DNA of 32,498 nt from JAGTVG01 sp965365275 (GTDB lineage: Bacteria > Bacteroidota > Bacteroidia > Cytophagales > Cyclobacteriaceae): the NCBI GenBank assembly GCA_965365275.1, contig CBDUBA010000039.1, positions 1 to 32,498 on the forward strand, read 5' to 3'. Below are positions 1 to 9,809 of the stretch, in pieces. Position 1 is the first letter of the stretch. Every line of letters starts with the position of its first letter. The position numbers were made by a program, and so were the translations under genes. The notes beneath the pieces were generated by a model, which did no database searches, had not been told where the DNA came from, and saw only the letters and a list, made by a program, of their open reading frames with translations.

Positions 1-2625
1 TTCCTTAAAAAGGTTGGTGCTGTGGGTGCCACTGCTGCCGCTGTTCCAGTATCTTTTGCTGAAGTCACTGAAGACAAAAAACATTTGAAAAAAGAAATGT
101 TCTCTCCCAAACAGCAACATGAAAATAAAAGAGCATACAATGGGGCCTACCAGGGTGCATTCAATAACCGGATCGCGTTTCCAATCGGTGGCATGGGAAC
201 GGGGATGTTCTGCATGGAAGGAACCGGGGCCATATCTCATATGTCAATAAGACACAGACCTGACTTGTTCAATGAACCCAGCATGTTTGCTGCTATTTCG
301 ATCAAAGGCCTTGAGAGGGGAGCCAAAGTTCTTGAGGGTCCTGTTCCTGACTGGAAGAAATTCGGACAGAGAGGTGCCGGTAACGGAATGGGTGGCAACA
401 CATACGGATTGCCGCGATTTAATGATGTTACCTTCAAGGCGCGTTTTCCATTCGGGATCATGCAATTAAAGGATGATGACATCCCGCTCGAAATCAAAGT
501 CACCGGTTGGAATCCCTTTATTCCGAACGATCCGGACAATTCAAGCGTGCCGGTTGGAGGTTTTGAATACCATTTCAAAAATACAAGTAAACAACCCCTT
601 GAGGGCACATTTTCCTATAATTCCAAAAATTTCCTTACCGTAAATGGTGGAACAAATTCAATCAATATCCTTAAAAATGGATTCATACTATCTGAAAAGG
701 GAACCGATGACAATCCTGCGCTCAAAGCGGACTTTGCTATAGCCTGTAATGAGCCAGGCGTAGTTGTAGACTATTGCTGGTTCCGTGGCGGATGGTGGGA
801 TCCCCTCACTATGATCTGGGATACCATCAAAAGCGGAGAATTAAAGCAGGTTGATCCGGTGGAAAAGGATGCACCCGGAGCATCGATCTATGTCCCTTTC
901 AAAATCGGCCCCGGCGAGGAGAAGACCATTCGGGTTCTTATGGCATGGTATGTGCCGGATTCTGATCTGAGATACGGGAATGATGAAGGAGCCAGAAATA
1001 ATACGGAATGTGATCCGGCTTCCGGATGCTGCAGTTCCCCCTCCGACAAAGGATTAGATCCAAATGATAAAGATTTTGACGGAGAAAATTATAAACCCTG
1101 GTATTCCAGCAAGTTCACTAACGTTGAAGGGATCATGCAGTATTTTGAAACAAATTACAATGACCTCTTCAAAAGATCCATGGCTTTTACAGACTCTTTT
1201 TATTCCAGCACCCTTCCGGTTGAAGTTATTGAGGCGGTAGCAGCTAACCTAACGATCCTGAAGTCTCCGACCGTAATGAGACAGTATGATGGAAGGCTAT
1301 GGAATTATGAAGGATGCGGGGACAATTGGGGCTGCTGTCATGGTTCCTGTACCCATGTATGGAATTATGCTCAGGCTATACCCCACCTTTTCCCATCCAT
1401 GGAGAGAAGTTTGCGATATACCGAATTCTGTGAAAGCCAGAGTATGGAAGGTCATCAGACTTTCAGGGCTTTTCTGCCCATACGGCCAGCAGATCATGGT
1501 TTTTATTCGGCAGCTGACGGACAACTGGGAGGTATCATGAAAGTGTTCAGGGAATGGCGTATTAATGGTAATATGGAGTGGCTTAAGAAGATGTACCCCA
1601 TGGTAAAGGCCAGTATGGATTATTGCATCGCAACCTGGGACCCAAGGGAACATGGGGCGCTGGAAGAACCGCACCATAATACGTATGACATAGAATTTTG
1701 GGGACCGAATGGGATGTGCACCAGTTTTTACCTGGGTGCCCTGCTTGCCATAACTGAAATGGGGAATGCCCTCAAAGAGAATGTCTCTAAATACAAAAAA
1801 CTATTCAAGAAAGGCCGCAAATTCATGGAAGAGGAATTATATGATGGAGAATATTTCTATCAAAAGGTCCAGGTGGAAGGCCTGAATGCTGCCAATCCCA
1901 TTGAAGCTTCACAAAAGTCCATGGGAGGTCATTACTCCGATGAAGCCCGGGCATTACTCGAAAAGGAAGGCCCGAAATACCAGTACGGTAAAGGCTGTAT
2001 CTCTGATGGAGTGCTGGGGGTATGGATCGCCCGGATGTGCGGATTGGAAGATCCTGTTGATACAGAAAAAGTCAAAAGTCATTTGAATGCAATATATAAG
2101 TATAATCTCAAGCATGACCTTACGGATCACGTTAATCCTCAAAGGCCTACCTATGCCATGGGGGATGAAGGTGGTTTGCTTCTTTGTTCCTGGCCAAAAG
2201 GGGAACAGCCTTCCCTACCCTTTGTGTACAGCAATGAAGTGTGGACCGGGATAGAATACCAGGTCGCTTCTCATTTAATGCTTGCAGGACTTGTGGATGA
2301 AGGATTGGATATTGTACGAACCTGCCGGGACAGGTATGACGGCCAGGTAAGAAATCCTTTTAATGAATATGAATGCGGCAGCTGGTATGCAAGAGCCCTT
2401 GCCAGTTATGGATTAATACAGGGTTTGACAGGCCTTAGATATGATGCTGTAGATAAAACGCTCCACATAGATTCAAAAATCGGTGATTTTACCTGTTTTA
2501 TATCTACAAATTCCGGATTTGGGACGGTTCAGTTAATAGGAGAACAAGTATCCGTTAAGATGAAAGAAGGAAATATATCGATAGAAAAAGTAATAATATC
2601 CGGTGAAGAAGGGAAGTTGATTTAA
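1..2625 (+). CDS. GH116-family beta-glycosidase (glucosylceramidase/beta-glucosidase-like), 5' end cut by window
   Basis: Exported glycoside hydrolase of the GH116 (GBA2-like, DUF608) family, expected to cleave beta-glucosidic or related bonds by a retaining mechanism. The frame is open from base 1, upstream of the GTG at 22, and the first residues (FLKKVGAVGATAAA) look like the middle and end of a Tat leader (RR-x-FLKK). The true start, with its twin arginines, therefore lies outside the window. Counting from base 1 there are 874 residues. The N-terminal beta-domain opens with a glycine-rich GGMGTGMF motif near residue 60. The catalytic domain has the YEG motif (Glu437, nucleophile position in GBA2/TxGH116) and TYD (Asp563, acid/base position). 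Spacing and order match the family. It converges on the next gene with an 18-bp gap. The family call is firm; the substrate is unknown. Confidence 0.85.
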   Translation, partial: FLKKVGAVGATAAAVPVSFAEVTEDKKHLKKEMFSPKQQHENKRAYNGAYQGAFNNRIAFPIGGMGTGMFCMEGTGAISHMSIRHRPDLFNEPSMFAAISIKGLERGAKVLEGPVPDWKKFGQRGAGNGMGGNTYGLPRFNDVTFKARFPFGIMQLKDDDIPLEIKVTGWNPFIPNDPDNSSVPVGGFEYHFKNTSKQPLEGTFSYNSKNFLTVNGGTNSINILKNGFILSEKGTDDNPALKADFAIACNEPGVVVDYCWFRGGWWDPLTMIWDTIKSGELKQVDPVEKDAPGASIYVPFKIGPGEEKTIRVLMAWYVPDSDLRYGNDEGARNNTECDPASGCCSSPSDKGLDPNDKDFDGENYKPWYSSKFTNVEGIMQYFETNYNDLFKRSMAFTDSFYSSTLPVEVIEAVAANLTILKSPTVMRQYDGRLWNYEGCGDNWGCCHGSCTHVWNYAQAIPHLFPSMERSLRYTEFCESQSMEGHQTFRAFLPIRPADHGFYSAADGQLGGIMKVFREWRINGNMEWLKKMYPMVKASMDYCIATWDPREHGALEEPHHNTYDIEFWGPNGMCTSFYLGALLAITEMGNALKENVSKYKKLFKKGRKFMEEELYDGEYFYQKVQVEGLNAANPIEASQKSMGGHYSDEARALLEKEGPKYQYGKGCISDGVLGVWIARMCGLEDPVDTEKVKSHLNAIYKYNLKHDLTDHVNPQRPTYAMGDEGGLLLCSWPKGEQPSLPFVYSNEVWTGIEYQVASHLMLAGLVDEGLDIVRTCRDRYDGQVRNPFNEYECGSWYARALASYGLIQGLTGLRYDAVDKTLHIDSKIGDFTCFISTNSGFGTVQLIGEQVSVKMKEGNISIEKVIISGEEGKLI

Positions 2626-2643
2626 CAACACCTTCCAGGGATT

Positions 2644-3057
2644 CTATAATATGAGCCAATCTGTATAAGATCGGTGAAGCTTGCCAAATTCTTCAGCTTC
2701 CTGGAGTATTGGCTTCATTTTATCTGCGGCCTGTTGTCCAAATTCAGTTATTGAACCGTCATCATTGTAATAATTGTCACGGACTTCTTCCGACTCCACT
2801 ATGATTATCCATCCATATTTATTCTGATTTTCACCTCTAAGGCCTTGTGCAAGGAATAATTGCCACCCGGGATAATTTTTTTCGTATTCAGGTATAAGCT
2901 TGTTTACATGAAACTTCTGGAATTCACTCATTGTAATTCCTTTTTTCAGTTCAATAGTAATTACATGAACACCAACAAGGTTTCCTTTTTGCAGAGTTTG
3001 CCCTAAGAGGGATCCTGCAATTAATAGGAATGTCAGGATGAATAATAGCTTTTTCAT
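2644..3057 (-). CDS. small secreted protein of unknown function
   Basis: 137 residues starting with a clear Sec signal peptide (MKKLLFILTFLLIAGSLLG, cleavage near residue 20). I do not recognise a named family. The mature part has a beta-alpha-beta look (a strand VHVITIELKKG, a helix with FQKFHVNKLIPEYEK, then strands WQLFLAQGL and YGWIIIVES), as in small dimeric ferredoxin-like alpha/beta-barrel proteins such as antibiotic-biosynthesis-monooxygenase-fold proteins. That fold is inferred from pattern only. It has no cysteines and no obvious catalytic motif. It sits between a glycosidase on the opposite strand and a sulfatase on the same strand 311 bp upstream, so it probably has its own promoter. 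Confidence 0.6.
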   Translation of the reverse strand: MKKLLFILTFLLIAGSLLGQTLQKGNLVGVHVITIELKKGITMSEFQKFHVNKLIPEYEKNYPGWQLFLAQGLRGENQNKYGWIIIVESEEVRDNYYNDDGSITEFGQQAADKMKPILQEAEEFGKLHRSYTDWLIL

Positions 3058-3368
3058 GATGTTATATTATTTATTAATGTAATTGAGGAAATTCGTAGAA
3101 TCCATTTTAGAATCCCATAATTATTCTATAATGCTATATATAGATAACATCATACTGAATTTTTAAGTTCAGCCGGAGTGATTTATATTTTTTTATTATT
3201 TGAGGTACTTAGAAACTGAAGTAGGGGGAAAATTAGATTATACAATTTACTGATAAATCTCAATATAATAGCATAAAAATTATTCGGGTAGTCGGAATTA
3301 ATCCATATCGAGAAAAAGACTAGTATCCCTTACAGATTATAATTTTAGGATAAACAAATTCATTAAAA
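3058..3368. other. AT-rich intergenic stretch without a gene
   Basis: 311 bp between two minus-strand genes. Very AT-rich, with no open frame of note, no strong hairpin and no repeat that I can see. It presumably holds the promoter of the small secreted protein and the 3' end of the sulfatase transcript, but no element stands out well enough to place. Confidence 0.5.
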
Positions 3369-4913
3369 TTATTTTAGTTCCAGTTGCTCTATCCTGTCAG
3401 AACCAAAACCTCTGATCTCCCGATACAATTCGATCATTTCTTTAAGTTTATCAGGATCAGATTCCGCAAGATTGTTCTGTTCTCCTATATCATCTTGAAG
3501 ATTATACAATTGATATTTTTCAAAGTTCCCCAGTTCGATATTCACCTGTGCTGCAACAGCAGGACCATCGTATGGAGGAATCATCACCCAATCTCCTTTT
3601 CTCAAGGCAGTCCTTGTGGTTGCTTCAAGAATTAGTTCTTCCCTACCCTGTTGACTTTTACCTAAAAATACGTCCAGCAATTTTTCGCTATCAGGAGTAG
3701 TCTCCTGACTTCCGACAAGTTGAGCCAATGATGCAAAAATATCTATTTGCGATATCAAAGCACTTGAGGATGCAGGCTCTATATTGCTTTTCCAGTAGGT
3801 TATAAATGGAACCCGTGTTCCTGCTTCAAACAAGCTGTATTTTCCCCCTCGTAATGGCCCCCAGGGTTTATGATTACCTAATTTCTCCACGGCATCATCA
3901 TAATACCCATCATTCAAGACAGGACCATTATCGCTGGATAGAATGATCAGTGTATTTTCCAGTAACCCTTGTTCTTCAAGGGTATTAACCAGTTCCCCGA
4001 TACACCAGTCGGCTTCAACGATTACATCCCCACGCGGCCCCATCCCGGAAAGGCCAACAAAACGTTCATGAGGTGTTCGGGGCACATGCGGTTGCTGTAG
4101 AGCATAATATAAAAAGAATGGGCCATCTTTATGATTCAGTATATATTCCTGAGCCCTTTCCAAAAACACATCAGCCATATCTTCATCCACCCATTTTGCC
4201 TTTTCTCCACCTTTCATATAACCTATCCGGGAGATTCCATTAATTATGCTGCTGTTGTGCCCATGATGCCATTTCATTTTTAACAACTCCGGATTATCCT
4301 TACCTGTAGGTTCCCCGGGGAAATTCTCCTGATAACTCACCAGAATAGGATCGTCAGGATCCCTACCTGCCACGTAGCCATTTTCGATGTAAACGGTAGG
4401 CACTCTATCCTGAGTTGCCGCCATGATGTATGAATAATCAAATCCAACCTCGTTCGGACCGGGGGATATCCGCTTATTCCAGTCAACATTTCCATCTCCA
4501 AGTCCCAAATGCCATTTCCCGACTATGCCTGTGCTATACCCCTTTGCTTTTAACATCTTGGGAAGTGTCATCTGGGCTGTATCGATCAGAAGGGGTGCTG
4601 TTCCTGAAAGAATTTTTGCCCTTTCATTTCTCCATGGATAGGTGCCGGTCAACAGGGCATAACGGCTTGGTGAACAGGTTGCCGAGGAAGCATATCCATC
4701 GGTAAACCTTACCCCACCGTTTGCCAATTTATCAATATTCGGTGTTTTTAAGGCTACAGATCCATATGCCCCAACATCGCCATAACCCAGGTCATCCAGA
4801 TAAATTAAAATAATATTCGGCGAAGCATTTCCTGAATCCTTTTCCTTTGAAGGATTACAGTTCACTAAGCCTAATGCCAGATAAATTATAAGTAAAAATT
4901 TAAAAAATCTCAT
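3369..4913 (-). CDS. S1-family sulfatase, lipoprotein
   Basis: 514-residue sulfatase that would remove sulfate esters from glycans outside the cytoplasm. A lipobox ends at Cys19 (LVNC), so it is probably membrane-anchored. The formylglycine motif C-x-P-x-R is present as CSPSR with Cys80, followed by the usual LLTGTYPWR. Calcium-binding aspartates are at Asp40-Asp41 (YLDDLGYGD), with a second metal motif SSDNGP in the C-terminal half. Length fits the arylsulfatase group. The Cys-type motif requires an anaerobic or aerobic sulfatase-maturating enzyme, which is not in this window. It is divergent from the beta-propeller gene at 5171 (257-bp gap). The subfamily and sulfated substrate cannot be told from sequence; the nearby GH29 makes sulfated fucose-containing glycans a reasonable guess. 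Confidence 0.9.
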   Translation of the reverse strand: MRFFKFLLIIYLALGLVNCNPSKEKDSGNASPNIILIYLDDLGYGDVGAYGSVALKTPNIDKLANGGVRFTDGYASSATCSPSRYALLTGTYPWRNERAKILSGTAPLLIDTAQMTLPKMLKAKGYSTGIVGKWHLGLGDGNVDWNKRISPGPNEVGFDYSYIMAATQDRVPTVYIENGYVAGRDPDDPILVSYQENFPGEPTGKDNPELLKMKWHHGHNSSIINGISRIGYMKGGEKAKWVDEDMADVFLERAQEYILNHKDGPFFLYYALQQPHVPRTPHERFVGLSGMGPRGDVIVEADWCIGELVNTLEEQGLLENTLIILSSDNGPVLNDGYYDDAVEKLGNHKPWGPLRGGKYSLFEAGTRVPFITYWKSNIEPASSSALISQIDIFASLAQLVGSQETTPDSEKLLDVFLGKSQQGREELILEATTRTALRKGDWVMIPPYDGPAVAAQVNIELGNFEKYQLYNLQDDIGEQNNLAESDPDKLKEMIELYREIRGFGSDRIEQLELK

Positions 4914-5170
4914 ATTCCAGGATTTGTTCTTCTTTTAAAATTATCGTTAATATATACCATATGATCAGAAATTCCCATATTCTCCGACAACAATAATACA
5001 GTTATGAATATCTGCAGGCTCTATTAAATATAATTAAATAAAATTATGCTAACAATGATAGAAATAATGTCCATTCTGATGGTTCGGATCACAACTTTAG
5101 TAAAAAAAATGTATTGAATATTCTGCAAATTATCTTTATCTTTTAAATAATATTTAAAGAAAAAAATATC

Positions 5171-6514
5171 ATGCTCAGATCAATAATTTTTTTACTCGTT
5201 ATTTTTAGTCTATTTAACGAGGTCATCGCGCAAGAGTATTCATCTAGTTACAAAAGCAACTGGCCTCAATGGCGCGGGCCGGAAAACTCAGGATACACTT
5301 CAATAGGAAATCCTCCAATCGAATGGAGCGAGACAAAGAATATAAAATGGAAAGTTGAGGTTCCCGGACGAGGGCATGCAACACCTATTGTGTGGGACAA
5401 TCTGATCTTTGTAAGTACGGCTGTCAAAACAGATATGAACGTGGAAAAGAAAGAAACGGCCACAGAAGAATCTACTGAAAGGCGGGGTCCTCCATCCAAT
5501 AATGCTGAAAATGTTTTTGACTTTATTGTTATGGCCTTCGATCGAAGCGATGGTCATATCGTCTGGACGACGAAAGTATGTGAAGAACAACCTGTGGATG
5601 GTACACACGGAACGGGAACGTGGGCATCTAATTCCCCGCTAACTGACGGTGAATTTATTTATACATATTTTGGTTCGCGGGGATTATACTGCCTCGATTT
5701 CGATGGAAATATCATTTGGAGTCGTGATTTTGGTCAAATGAAAAAAAAGATGGATTTTGGCGAGGGGAGTTCGCCTGCCTTATATGGTGACAAAATGGTG
5801 ATCATATGGGATCATGAAGGAGATTCTTATTTATATATTATTGATAAAAAAACCGGTAAAGATATAAAAAGAATTCCCAGGGATGAAGCCACATCATGGT
5901 CAAGTCCTGTTATAATCAATGTGAACGGAAAAGATCAAATCCTCACGAATGCGACAACCAATATGCGCAGCTATGACCTTGAAACAGGTGAAATCATCTG
6001 GGAGGGAACAGGAATGACGAATAATGTTATACCTATGCCTATACTATATAAAAATATTGTTTATATGATGAGTGGCTTCAGGGGTAATGCTCTTCAAGCT
6101 ATTGATCTAACGAAAGCGAAAGGGAATATAAACGGGACGGATGCCATACTTTGGGAATATAATCAGAACACACCTTATACGCCATCAGCATTGATAATAG
6201 ATGACCGGCTTTATTTTCTAAGGGCAAATAATGGGCAATTAACCTGTCTTAACGCATTGGACGGAACAGAATACTACAGTTTACAGAAACTCGAAGGAAC
6301 GGGAACAATATACGCTTCCCCTGTTGGTGTTCAAGACCGGCTTTATATTAGTTCTGAGAGTGGGATCACCTATGTGGTGAAAGACAATCAAAATTTTGAA
6401 ATTTTAGCTAAAAACAGTCTTGATGATGGCAATTTTTCATCCTTTGCGATTTCCGGCGATGAACTGTTTATCAGGGGATTCCAGTATTTATATTGTATTT
6501 CAGAAGAGAAATGA
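5171..6514 (+). CDS. secreted PQQ/BamB-like beta-propeller protein
   Basis: 447 residues with a Sec signal peptide (about residues 1-20, ending VIAQ). The rest is a chain of WD/PQQ-type blades: recurring motifs such as WKVEVPGRGHATPIVW, DGHIVWTTK, DGNIIWSRDF, TGKDIKRIP and TGEIIWEGTG mark successive strands, each with the A-x-D-x-x-x-G-x-x-x-W pattern of PQQ-like repeats. The opening WPQWRGPENSG is typical of a large family of secreted propellers in Planctomycetes and Bacteroidota that lie beside polysaccharide-degrading genes. Whether it binds PQQ or is a non-catalytic scaffold cannot be said. No cytochrome c domain is fused, so a quinoprotein dehydrogenase is not supported. The next gene begins 7 bp after the stop, so the two are probably co-transcribed. 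Confidence 0.8.
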   Translation: MLRSIIFLLVIFSLFNEVIAQEYSSSYKSNWPQWRGPENSGYTSIGNPPIEWSETKNIKWKVEVPGRGHATPIVWDNLIFVSTAVKTDMNVEKKETATEESTERRGPPSNNAENVFDFIVMAFDRSDGHIVWTTKVCEEQPVDGTHGTGTWASNSPLTDGEFIYTYFGSRGLYCLDFDGNIIWSRDFGQMKKKMDFGEGSSPALYGDKMVIIWDHEGDSYLYIIDKKTGKDIKRIPRDEATSWSSPVIINVNGKDQILTNATTNMRSYDLETGEIIWEGTGMTNNVIPMPILYKNIVYMMSGFRGNALQAIDLTKAKGNINGTDAILWEYNQNTPYTPSALIIDDRLYFLRANNGQLTCLNALDGTEYYSLQKLEGTGTIYASPVGVQDRLYISSESGITYVVKDNQNFEILAKNSLDDGNFSSFAISGDELFIRGFQYLYCISEEK

Positions 6515-6521
6515 TTTTTAT

Positions 6522-7415
6522 ATGACGACTAAATTCCGGGTATACTTCCTTTTATTTTTGCCCTTTGCAATAGTTATGTCCTGTAATACAGAAAAAAAGG
6601 ATACAAACGAATCGTCTGGCAACTTCCGGTTGATCACATACAATGTATGGTATGGATTCACGCAAGTTCCGGAAAGGAAGGACCGCTGGATTCAGTGGAT
6701 GCAGGAACAGAACCCTGATGTTGTTTCACTCCAGGAACTGAATGAATATACCCCAGGGAAACTGGCTGAAGATGCCGCAAAATGGGGACATCAATATACT
6801 GTACTCCTGAAAACCGATGGATTTCCGACAGGTGTAAGCTCCAGATACCCCATAGAGGATGTGCAGCGGTTTTTTGAAGGATTCCATCATGGATTATTAC
6901 GAGTAAAAATCCGGGATACATATTTCTACATCATCCACCTTCATCCCAGCAACTGGGAAACCAGAAACAGAGAAATAGACTGGATCATTTCTGATATCGA
7001 TAAACTCCCGGAAGGATCGGGTGTTATCCTTGCCGGGGATTTCAATACTTTTTCACCTGATGATTCAATTTTCTATGGGCATGGTCGACTGGAACCTTTT
7101 TTTGCTGAAAGAGATAGTGCTTATAAGGAAGTGAATCTCCGTGATGGCCGACTAGATTACGGAGTAATTCAAAAATTACTCGACGGTGGCTTCATTGATC
7201 TCGAAAACAAAATGCGATCCGAGAATTACCGGTTTACCGGAAGTTTTCCGACCTTGATAGAAAAAGAGGGAGAGCATGGAGATCAAAGAAGGCTGGATTA
7301 TGTTTTTGCGGATAAAAAAACCGCATCCACCGTAATCCGGGCTGAAGTCATTTCTGATGATACAACCCTTATATTATCTGATCACCTGCCGGTAATTATA
7401 GATTTCAGAAATTAA
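6522..7415 (+). CDS. endonuclease/exonuclease/phosphatase (EEP) superfamily lipoprotein
   Basis: I place the start at 6522 rather than at an in-frame ATG at 6420, because only the later start gives a proper lipoprotein leader (MTTKFRVYFLLFLPFAIVMS, Cys21) and avoids a 95-bp overlap with the propeller gene. The 297-residue product has the metal-dependent EEP signature set: Asn41 (TYNVW), Glu72 (LQELN), His139/His141 (IHLHPS), Asp173 and Asn175 (AGDFNTF), Asp259 (LDYVF) and Asp287-His288 (SDHLP). EEP enzymes hydrolyse phosphodiesters in nucleic acids, inositol phosphates or sphingomyelin. Surface anchoring and the glycan-degrading neighbours favour an extracellular nuclease or phosphodiesterase, but the substrate is open. 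It lies 7 bp downstream of the propeller gene, in a probable two-gene operon. Confidence 0.85.
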   Translation: MTTKFRVYFLLFLPFAIVMSCNTEKKDTNESSGNFRLITYNVWYGFTQVPERKDRWIQWMQEQNPDVVSLQELNEYTPGKLAEDAAKWGHQYTVLLKTDGFPTGVSSRYPIEDVQRFFEGFHHGLLRVKIRDTYFYIIHLHPSNWETRNREIDWIISDIDKLPEGSGVILAGDFNTFSPDDSIFYGHGRLEPFFAERDSAYKEVNLRDGRLDYGVIQKLLDGGFIDLENKMRSENYRFTGSFPTLIEKEGEHGDQRRLDYVFADKKTASTVIRAEVISDDTTLILSDHLPVIIDFRN

Positions 7416-7497
7416 AAATTGAATCGCAGAACTTTCATGTCAAATTATGTGTCCCCGGTACTTTTTACGCATTAATGTGCAGGGGGAGATAGAATAT

Positions 7498-9792
7498 TCA
7501 ATTGGCTTGTATAATATAAGTTTCGCCTGCTATAGCGTTTAAGATGATTGTATCATCATAAAAAGTAAAATCATTATCTCCTATAGAAATATCATGGCTT
7601 TTAAAAGGATTTTTCAATCGAAATTGACCTCCTTTTTCTGAAACAACAATGACCTGTTCCACCTTATTATCTTTCAATTTTGCTGATACCAGGAAGGCCC
7701 CCTCGGTACGGAGGTTATTGAATTCTGCATTACTCCATTCCGCCGGAATAGCAGGGAATAAATGAACGATTCCGGTATGGCTCTGGAGCAACATCTCATG
7801 TATTCCTGAGGCGAAGGCGAAGTTACCTTCCAGGGTAAATGGCCGGTATGTCATACCTGAATACCCCTTCCCGGATTGGTCGCCATTTACGTGAAAGCTA
7901 TTTGGCAAGCAAAATGCCTCAGCAAATATCTTTAATGCTTTTGCGGCACCTTCCCCATCCATAGCCCTTGCTTTTAAATTGCCTTGCCAGCTATAAGAAT
8001 AACCTGTCCAATGTTCAGGACCTTTGGCATCAAGGTTTCGTATTGTATTATTAATAATTTTCTTTTCTTCCTCCCCCATTGATATGTCTATTATTCCTAG
8101 TGGATGAATGGCCATTAAATGAGAAAAGTGCCTGTGTGATTCAAAATAAGGCACATTTTCAGAAAACATGAGTCCTTCACCCTCACTAATTGCAAATTCA
8201 GGCCATTCATTCAATTTAGTTTTCCATATCTCGGCTTCTCCGGTCAATCCAAGTTCATTGGCCAATTCGGCTGCAACAGAATACGTCCACCTGATCAAGG
8301 CAAGATCGTAATTTGTAATTTCATCGAACCATGCCTTTTTCGAATTATTGAAGATCTCAGGGCTTGAACTTAAGGGTAGTTTTCGCCTGCCATCATTACC
8401 CACAACCGATAATTCATCTAAGTAGACTGCCACATCCCGCATCCATGGATAAGCTTTTTCAGTTAAAAAATCATTATCCATGGTATACTTCCAATGTAAA
8501 TAAAAGTGATGTCCCAGCCAGGCTGAAACAGTTGGGCCGAAGGAATACTGTATCCACCCGCCCATAGGTTCTCCCGTAAGGGTGGTCACACCCGGTACAT
8601 TTAAGCCTCCAACCTCAAAGTATTCTTCTGTGTATTTTTTGAAGGTTTTCCTGTATTTCCATAACCAGTTTATAAATCCTATTTCAAGATCCATCTGGTT
8701 GCCCCGATATGCCGGCCAGTAACTTAACTGGGTATTCAGGTCATGATGAAAATCCCCCTTCCATGGTGGTATTTTCCCATTATCTGCTGTCCAGACAGCT
8801 TGAAGGGATATGGGGGGAGTATCGCTTCTGGCGACAGAGCCAAATTTATACATCTCCAGGTAATATTGCTTTTCAAGTAACTTATCGGGCAATGTTATAT
8901 CTGATCGGCTCCAGTATTTCTGCCACCAGCCCTTATGCTCCTTACAGGTCGCATCATAAGAATCATTCAGGTTTTCCGAAACGATAGTCACCGCATCGGG
9001 CATTTCATCCCATCCCGGGAAGGATGCACTGATACTCCAGCAACCTGTTATAACATCTCCTTCATTTCTCCAGGACACATGGATCTGGTAAATGAAACCA
9101 CCCCACCCTTCCTGAGTATAGGTATAACCATTTTCGTTATTAATTACCTCCCCCTGACGGTAACCCAGCCGGGACAAGTTTTGGCCTGTTACTGAATTAA
9201 TATCTTCTTTTTCTTTTTCGGTGTTCTCGTAAGGCGGTGGCATTAGCATAGGAATAAGATCTTTATCAAATCCCTGGAACTTAAACCATCCCATTGGTTT
9301 TGAAGCATGAACAAATGTTTGCATACTTTTACCATCTTCCCACTTTACTTCACAAATAGCATCATGAAGGAGAAGACGTATAGAATTTGGATCCCCGTAA
9401 GGGCCCAGATCAAATTCAAGTGCTCCAGCCGGGATTTTAGTCGGGGCGGGTAACTGATCATAGGGCTTATCGAACTGATTTTGTACATTTTTATATTTAT
9501 TCTTCTTCCACTGATCATACACCCAGCTGAATTTCCATTTATCGGTCTCCAGGTTTTCCATCGGACGGAGGTCCCACAGATCGGCCCTGTCCAGTGAAAT
9601 GCGAAGTTTGTCTTCTTTTTTCCATATCAGGGCTCCCAGCATACCATTGCCCAGGGGAATTCCTTCATCCCATGAACCGGGTAACTGATCAAAGATAAGA
9701 TCATGTCTGCCATCATTAAAATGACGGTTATACGCTGTGGTTGAAGAATTAAGAAAAATAAATAAAATCAGTAAAATCAGGATAGGTTTCAT
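7498..9792 (-). CDS. divergent GH95-like glycoside hydrolase, secreted
   Basis: Related to GH95 (inverting alpha-L-fucosidase/alpha-L-galactosidase, (alpha/alpha)6 barrel). Numbering here counts from an in-frame ATG at 9810, which overlaps the stop of the upstream gene by one base. I prefer the start at 9792 (residue 7), which gives a compact leader MKPILILLILFIF. Family motifs seen in order: N-terminal beta-sandwich with IPLGNGMLGA (51-60), LQAVW (336-340), PPWKGD (348-353), SSPE (482-485, Glu485 at the general-acid position), HRHFSHL (559-565), WQGNLKARAMDG (608-619) and a C-terminal GNF with EMLLQS. The two other catalytic positions differ: the usual N-x-N is D357-L-N359, and the usual D-G-N-F is E661-G-N-F. 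The enzyme may be altered in specificity. Coupled to the GH29 gene. Confidence 0.8.
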   Translation of the reverse strand: MKPILILLILFIFLNSSTTAYNRHFNDGRHDLIFDQLPGSWDEGIPLGNGMLGALIWKKEDKLRISLDRADLWDLRPMENLETDKWKFSWVYDQWKKNKYKNVQNQFDKPYDQLPAPTKIPAGALEFDLGPYGDPNSIRLLLHDAICEVKWEDGKSMQTFVHASKPMGWFKFQGFDKDLIPMLMPPPYENTEKEKEDINSVTGQNLSRLGYRQGEVINNENGYTYTQEGWGGFIYQIHVSWRNEGDVITGCWSISASFPGWDEMPDAVTIVSENLNDSYDATCKEHKGWWQKYWSRSDITLPDKLLEKQYYLEMYKFGSVARSDTPPISLQAVWTADNGKIPPWKGDFHHDLNTQLSYWPAYRGNQMDLEIGFINWLWKYRKTFKKYTEEYFEVGGLNVPGVTTLTGEPMGGWIQYSFGPTVSAWLGHHFYLHWKYTMDNDFLTEKAYPWMRDVAVYLDELSVVGNDGRRKLPLSSSPEIFNNSKKAWFDEITNYDLALIRWTYSVAAELANELGLTGEAEIWKTKLNEWPEFAISEGEGLMFSENVPYFESHRHFSHLMAIHPLGIIDISMGEEEKKIINNTIRNLDAKGPEHWTGYSYSWQGNLKARAMDGEGAAKALKIFAEAFCLPNSFHVNGDQSGKGYSGMTYRPFTLEGNFAFASGIHEMLLQSHTGIVHLFPAIPAEWSNAEFNNLRTEGAFLVSAKLKDNKVEQVIVVSEKGGQFRLKNPFKSHDISIGDNDFTFYDDTIILNAIAGETYIIQAN

Positions 9793-9809
9793 ACAATTAT
9801 GATAAAACA

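Noticed and set aside
1297..1677. Antisense open frames inside the GH116, GH29 and GH95-like genes (for example 1297-1677 minus)
   Set aside because: Lie fully within well-supported coding genes, with no recognisable domain or leader; shadows of codon usage.
5171..6514. Quinoprotein alcohol dehydrogenase
   Set aside because: No cytochrome c domain, no tryptophan-docking pattern clear enough and no vicinal cysteine pair; general PQQ-like propeller is the safer call.
6420..6521. 5' extension of the EEP gene upstream of 6522
   Set aside because: It overlaps the propeller gene in another frame and would bury the lipoprotein leader 34 residues inside the protein.
7453..7485. Possible stem between TCCCC and GGGGGA in the convergent gap
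   Set aside because: Five to six pairs with a loop of more than 20 bases; probably chance.
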